Positions 5,301-6,452 of a DNA stretch of 6,452 bases are shown piece by piece. Under the pieces are notes generated by a model. The model was not told the DNA's origin, searched no databases, and saw nothing but the letters and a program-made list of their open reading frames with translations. Position numbers and translations under genes: made by a program. How positions within the stretch are numbered: position 1 is the first letter of the stretch; every line of letters begins with the position of its first letter. The DNA is from Nitriliruptoraceae bacterium (GTDB lineage Bacteria; Actinomycetota; Nitriliruptoria; Nitriliruptorales; Nitriliruptoraceae). The stretch covers positions 1 to 6,452 of the forward strand of contig SLLJ01000290.1 in assembly GCA_007134165.1 (NCBI GenBank), read 5' to 3'.

Positions 5301-6452
5301 GGGCCGGTGCCGACCAGATCGTGATCGCCAACACCAAGGGCGTCACCGGCCACCCGATGGGGGTGGGCGTGGAGGACGTCGTGGCGGTCAAGGCGCTCGA
5401 GACCGGTCTGGTCCCACCGGTGCCAAACTTCCGCGACGTCGACCCGGACCTCGGACAGCTCAACCTGTCCCGCGGCGGCTCCTACCCCGTGCGCTACGCG
5501 CTGCGGCTCGCCGCCGGCTTCGGTTCGCAGATCTCGATGATGCTGCTGCGCTGGACACCGGTTGCCGACGGTCAGCGCCGCCGGCCCGAGGAGCTCGGCT
5601 TCGCCTACCGCGTGGCCGACGCGGAGGTGTTCAAGGGGTGGCTGGCCTACGTCACCGGACAGTCCGACCCGCAGCTCGAGGTCGCCAGCCGCTGGTTGCG
5701 CGTGGTCGATGTCGGCCCGGTCGCCCAGCCTTCCGCGCCGCCGCAAGCCATTCCGGCGGTCGCCAGCGCCGCGCCGGTCGCCGCACCCGCGCCGGCTGCG
5801 GCCGCTGCTCCGGTGCCCGCCCCGGCTCCGGTTCCCGCCCCGGCTGCTGCCGCACCGGCGCCTGCCCCAGTGGCTGCCCCGGTTGCGACCCCCGCCCCCG
5901 AACCGGCCGCCCCGGCGGTGGACCCGGTCGAGGAGCAGATCCTGGCGTTGGTGGCCGAGCAGACCGGCTACCCGTCCGACATGCTGGATCTGGATCTGGA
6001 TCTGGAGGCGGATCTGGGGGTGGACACGGTCAAGCAGGCCGAGTTGTTCGTGGCGGTGCGCGAGACCTATGACATCGAGCGGGACGATTCGCTCAAGCTG
6101 CGCGACTACCCGACGCTCCAGCACGTGATCGGCTTCGTGAAGTCCAAGCGTCCCGATCTGGCGGCCGCGGCGGCCGCGCCGGCGGCAGCCCCGGCGGCAG
6201 CGGGCGCACCCGCGACCGCAGCACCGGCCGCCCCGGCGGTGGACCCGGTCGAGGAGCAGATCCTCAAGTTGGTGGCCGAGCAGACCGGCTACCCGCCGGA
6301 GATGCTGGATCTGGATCTGGATCTGGAGGCGGATCTGGGAGTGGACACGGTCAAGCAGGCCGAGCTGTTCGTGGCGGTGCGCGAGACCTATGACATCGAG
6401 CGGGACGATTCGCTCAAGCTGCGCGACTACCCGACGCTCCAGCACGTGATCG
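926..6452 (+). CDS. Iterative type I polyketide/fatty-acid synthase, KS-AT-KS-ACP-ACP... (3' end outside window)
   Basis: The frame runs 1842 complete codons from GTG 926 without a stop and leaves the window open. Approximate domains by residue: KS1 1-460, linker 461-602, acyltransferase 603-930, Ala/Pro linker 931-1039, KS2 1040-1543, a KS2-trailing segment 1544-1598, Ala/Pro linker to 1664, ACP1 1665-1745, Ala/Pro linker to 1771, ACP2 from 1772. Tandem ACPs separated by Ala/Pro linkers, and the KS1 N-terminal sequence (FWRNV, ERWDPALYYDPDP), resemble PfaA/HglE-type synthases that make long or polyunsaturated acyl chains with one module used repeatedly. Typical PfaA is KS-MAT-ACPs-KR; the second KS between AT and ACPs is a departure from that order. 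No KR, DH, ER or thioesterase is seen; they may follow downstream. The enzyme is expected to be cytosolic, with no signal peptide or membrane segment seen. The probable partner is the upstream acyl-CoA dehydrogenase. The enzyme class is certain; the product is unknown, and no gene symbol is assigned. Confidence 0.93.
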   Translation, partial: MEPVAIIGVSAILPDAPDAPSFWRNVAGARYSISEVDPERWDPALYYDPDPKAPDKTYSKIGGWVRDYEWNPLGWKLPIPPKVSDAMDVGQRWAVACTRELLADYGGEIDRDRTAVILGNAMAGERHYETTLRITAPEIVQYLSHTPAYGQLPAEMQAQIATELGERMGADLPTITEDTMPGELGNVIAGRIANLFDLHGPNYIVDAACASAMAAIDAATSGLNDGDFDTVIAGGIDRNNGASSFIKFCKIGALSATGTRPFDADADGFVMGEGGALFLLKRLADAERDGDKVYAVIRGIGGASDGKGKGITAPNPVGQRFAVERAWADAGIDPATCTLVEAHGTSTRVGDVVEITSMSEVFGRSGGEPGRIALGSVKSNIGHLKAAAGAAGLLKTTLAIHHRKLPPSLNFVTPNPNLDWSTSAFRVNTELADWEVGEGQVRTAGVSAFGFGGTNFHVVLEEYVPGRLPSERRSPVAVGADVPRASETIAPATAAAPAAAAPVEPKAPLRGAVVVGAEDDASLAARLRELAEDAAAGRTPERRAPLARDLAAPHRVAIDFGDAKELGDKVGAALTAIDKPAMWKPLRARGVFRGQGSASKVAFLYPGQGSQYVNMLAALRDLDPIVAETFDAADRAMQPLLGRPLSSYFLVDGDDPELVAAANAELMQTEITQPAVLTADEALTRMLAAYGIRPDVVMGHSLGEYGALVAAGSLTFAAALEAVSARGHEMASIEVDDKGAMAAVFAPVEQVGEIVESVEGYAVLANVNSNSQAVIGGATAAVEHAVSLCNERGFTTFMLPVSHAFHTSIVALASEPLRRTLERLELRAPSLPVVSNVTGGFYPDGSDARERMLDLLADQVASPVQFVTGLRTLYDAGARVFVEVGPKRALAGFASDVLGDDDVLNLYSNHPKLGDVTSFNQALCGLYAAGFGEGRTEAPAAPVEVAPPAPVPMPAPVPMPAPVPMPAAAPAAASAAPAGPATDALSESTMSEQDLSHLDLGRALSTILAHTRGMLGTGPAEVPAAAVAPAPAVREPDEPVVITGAAVGLPGTENIFEEGQLARILGGEQFITPIPQHVREEIAARRITRVVKSASGGGSFETIEDPSDVIKLAAQAGKLDLATEFGIDRERVSAFGWSTQLAVAAGVDALRDAGIPMAMRYRTTGLGTFLPERWGLPDAVRDDTGVIFASAFPGMEEITDEVTRYSEHATRLVQLDELRALRERVAAADGAGTALSEIDRALADLERRVEEQAYTFDRRFLFRVLSMGHSQFADLTGARGPNTQINSACASTTQAVALAQDWIRAGRCNRVVIIAADDATSERLLPWIGSGFLASGAAATDERVEEAALPFDRRRHGMLIGMGAASIVVESAAAARERGITPICEVLGANTSNSAFHGTRLDVDHIAMVMGDVIAQAEARGINRHAIAPETVFVSHETYTPARGGSAAAEIHALKQTFGAGADQIVIANTKGVTGHPMGVGVEDVVAVKALETGLVPPVPNFRDVDPDLGQLNLSRGGSYPVRYALRLAAGFGSQISMMLLRWTPVADGQRRRPEELGFAYRVADAEVFKGWLAYVTGQSDPQLEVASRWLRVVDVGPVAQPSAPPQAIPAVASAAPVAAPAPAAAAAPVPAPAPVPAPAAAAPAPAPVAAPVATPAPEPAAPAVDPVEEQILALVAEQTGYPSDMLDLDLDLEADLGVDTVKQAELFVAVRETYDIERDDSLKLRDYPTLQHVIGFVKSKRPDLAAAAAAPAAAPAAAGAPATAAPAAPAVDPVEEQILKLVAEQTGYPPEMLDLDLDLEADLGVDTVKQAELFVAVRETYDIERDDSLKLRDYPTLQHVI
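2732..3720 (+). other. Domain: malonyl-type acyltransferase (AT) of the synthase
   Basis: Residues about 603-931. This domain loads extender units onto the carrier domains. It opens with FLYPGQGSQY. The nucleophile is Ser701 in GHSLGEYGAL (codon 3026-3028). Arg726 in SARGHEM is 25 residues later, the same spacing as Ser92-Arg117 in E. coli FabD. The catalytic His806 is in SHAFHTS. In modular PKS, HAFH at this site marks malonyl-CoA specificity whereas YASH marks methylmalonyl-CoA, so malonyl-CoA is predicted (inference). FVEVGPKRALAGF is the usual C-terminal motif. It is the only AT visible, so it would have to serve all ACPs. Confidence 0.92.
3766..3819 (+). repeat. Three 18-bp tandem repeats encoding a Pro/Ala/Val/Met linker
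   Basis: The unit GCCTGCCCCGGTTCCGAT occurs at 3766-3783 and 3784-3801 identically, and at 3802-3819 with two changes. It encodes PAPVPM repeats in the AT-KS2 linker. Being a multiple of three, copy number can change by slippage without breaking the frame. Confidence 0.9.
3883..3895 (+). promoter_or_regulatory. Possible internal translation start (GGAG plus in-frame ATG, codon 990)
   Basis: GGAG at 3883-3886 is followed after 6 nt by ATG at 3893-3895, in frame with the synthase. Initiation here would give a KS2-ACP protein without KS1 and AT. It could equally be the scar of an ancestral gene fusion, or chance, since GGAG is common in GC-rich genes. Confidence 0.25.
4043..5554 (+). other. Domain: second, divergent ketosynthase (KS2) of the synthase
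   Basis: Residues about 1040-1543, longer than KS1. It starts VVITGAAVGLPG. Cys1289 lies in NSACASTT (codon 4790-4792), His1436 in VFVSHETYTPARGGS (codon 5231-5233) and His1476 in NTKGVTGHPMG (codon 5351-5353), with Lys1471. The His-His gap is 40 residues as in KS1, so the set looks intact, unlike chain-length-factor domains, which lack the Cys. Motifs are altered: HETYTP replaces HGTGTP, and the end motif is GFGSQISMML rather than GFGGTNAHVVL. A charged, probably helical insert (about residues 1195-1255, including LDELRALRERV and ADLERRVEEQ) precedes the active Cys. It may be a second condensing enzyme, a starter-unit KS, or a partner subunit for KS1; these cannot be separated here. Confidence 0.85.
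5555..5713 (+). other. KS2-trailing segment of unknown function
   Basis: Residues about 1544-1596, after the KS2 end motif LLRW and before the Ala/Pro linker. The sequence is mixed and not low-complexity (for example AYRVADAEVFKGWLAYVTG and SRWLRVVDVG), suggesting a small folded or packing element attached to KS2. I do not recognise it as a named domain. Confidence 0.45.
5714..5917 (+). other. Ala/Pro-rich linker before ACP1
   Basis: Residues about 1597-1664, composed almost only of Ala, Pro and Val with runs such as APVPAPAPVPAPAAAAPAPAP. Linkers of this type separate the tandem carrier domains in PUFA-type synthases and give them mobility. No catalytic motif is present. Confidence 0.8.
5902..6131 (+). 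repeat. Direct repeat copy 1 (ACP1 coding unit, 321-bp period)
   Basis: These 230 bp recur at 6223-6452 with an offset of 321 bp. I count 8 differences (about 96.5% identity), clustered at codons for LAL versus LKL and PSD versus PPE plus two synonymous changes. The near identity at silent sites indicates recent duplication or ongoing gene conversion. Confidence 0.93.
5918..6160 (+). other. Domain: acyl carrier protein-like domain 1 (ACP1), Thr at the attachment site
   Basis: Residues about 1665-1745, starting VDPVEEQILALVAEQTGYP. The four-helix carrier fold is recognised by the DLEADLGVDTVKQAE block, which aligns without gaps to the DMEADLGIDSIKR block of PfaA ACPs. The residue at the phosphopantetheine position is Thr1701 (codon ACG, 6026-6028) instead of Ser. 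The C-terminal part reads LRDYPTLQHVIGFV, typical of the last carrier helix. The acyl chain would be held here if the Thr can be modified. Confidence 0.85.
5984..6001 (+). repeat. CTGGAT x3 microrepeat in ACP1
   Basis: Three perfect CTGGAT units encode Leu-Asp-Leu-Asp-Leu-Asp in the acidic loop before the modification site. The same array is at 6305-6322 in ACP2. It matches the conserved DLDLEADLG loop of this carrier family, so it may be only codon uniformity. Confidence 0.8.
6161..6238 (+). other. Ala/Pro-rich linker between ACP1 and ACP2
   Basis: Residues about 1746-1771, a run of Ala with Pro, Gly and Thr. It is shorter than the linker before ACP1 and forms the spacer of the 107-residue carrier repeat. 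Confidence 0.8.
6223..6452 (+). repeat. Direct repeat copy 2 (ACP2 coding unit), running to the window edge
   Basis: This is the second copy of the 230-bp unit found at 5902-6131. It is still matching at the last base of the window, so the true repeat is longer than seen and more copies may follow. Confidence 0.93.
6239..6452 (+). other. Domain: acyl carrier protein-like domain 2 (ACP2), partial, Thr at the attachment site
   Basis: From residue 1772 to the window edge, nearly identical to ACP1. Thr1808 (codon ACG, 6347-6349) lies in DLGVDTVKQAE, so both carriers share the Ser-to-Thr change. The last part of the final helix is cut off. Tandem ACPs in PUFA synthases act in parallel to raise output; the same is inferred here. 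Confidence 0.83.

Noticed and set aside
5714..5917. Low-complexity Ala/Pro DNA considered as a possible non-coding repeat or recombination site
   Set aside because: It stays in frame with the flanking KS2 and ACP1 and is a typical carrier-domain linker.
5562..6128. Plus-strand frames rich in Pro/Arg over the ACP1 linker
   Set aside because: Out-of-frame readings of Ala/Pro codons; there is no start signal and no domain.
3374..6445. Very long minus-strand open frame of 1023 codons with internal repeats
   Set aside because: The repeats in it are only the complement of the duplicated ACP units and linkers. No domain is recognisable, and the + strand carries a clear KS2 and ACPs.
1..6452. CRISPR array, tRNA/rRNA, insertion sequence, phage or toxin-antitoxin genes
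   Set aside because: No spaced short repeats, RNA gene signature, transposase motif or terminal inverted repeats were seen; the only repeats are inside the synthase gene.

Overview
The window is about 6.5 kb of GC-rich, densely coding DNA. Codons prefer G or C at the third position, and the main gene has a GTG start with a Shine-Dalgarno-like GGGAAGG. This suggests a high-GC bacterium, most likely an actinobacterium or similar; the sequence does not allow a closer assignment. Everything recognisable is on the + strand, and the window cuts into a gene at each end.

Layout: (1) Positions 1-840 hold the C-terminal 279 codons of an acyl-CoA dehydrogenase. It has the catalytic YEGT motif and a long C-terminal extension like that of very-long-chain acyl-CoA dehydrogenases. 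(2) Positions 841-925 are an 85-bp gap with two strong GC hairpins and the ribosome binding site of the next gene. (3) From 926 to the end of the window runs one uninterrupted reading frame of 1842 complete codons, still open at the edge. It encodes a multidomain type I polyketide/fatty-acid synthase related to the PfaA/HglE (polyunsaturated fatty acid and glycolipid) type. The domain order is KS1 - malonyl-type AT - Ala/Pro linker - a second, divergent KS2 - Ala/Pro linker - ACP1 - Ala/Pro linker - ACP2 (cut by the window edge).

Inferred joint function: the synthase would load malonyl units through its single AT, condense them iteratively with one or both ketosynthases, and carry the chain on tandem carrier domains. 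Reductive domains (KR, DH, ER) are not in the window and would have to lie downstream or in other genes. The upstream dehydrogenase probably shares the operon and could prepare a long-chain acyl starter or introduce or remove a double bond.

The most unusual points are: both carrier domains have threonine where the phosphopantetheine-bearing serine is expected; a second full KS with an intact Cys-His-His set lies after the AT; the two ACP units are nearly identical at DNA level (321-bp period); and an in-frame ATG with its own GGAG sits in the linker between AT and KS2.
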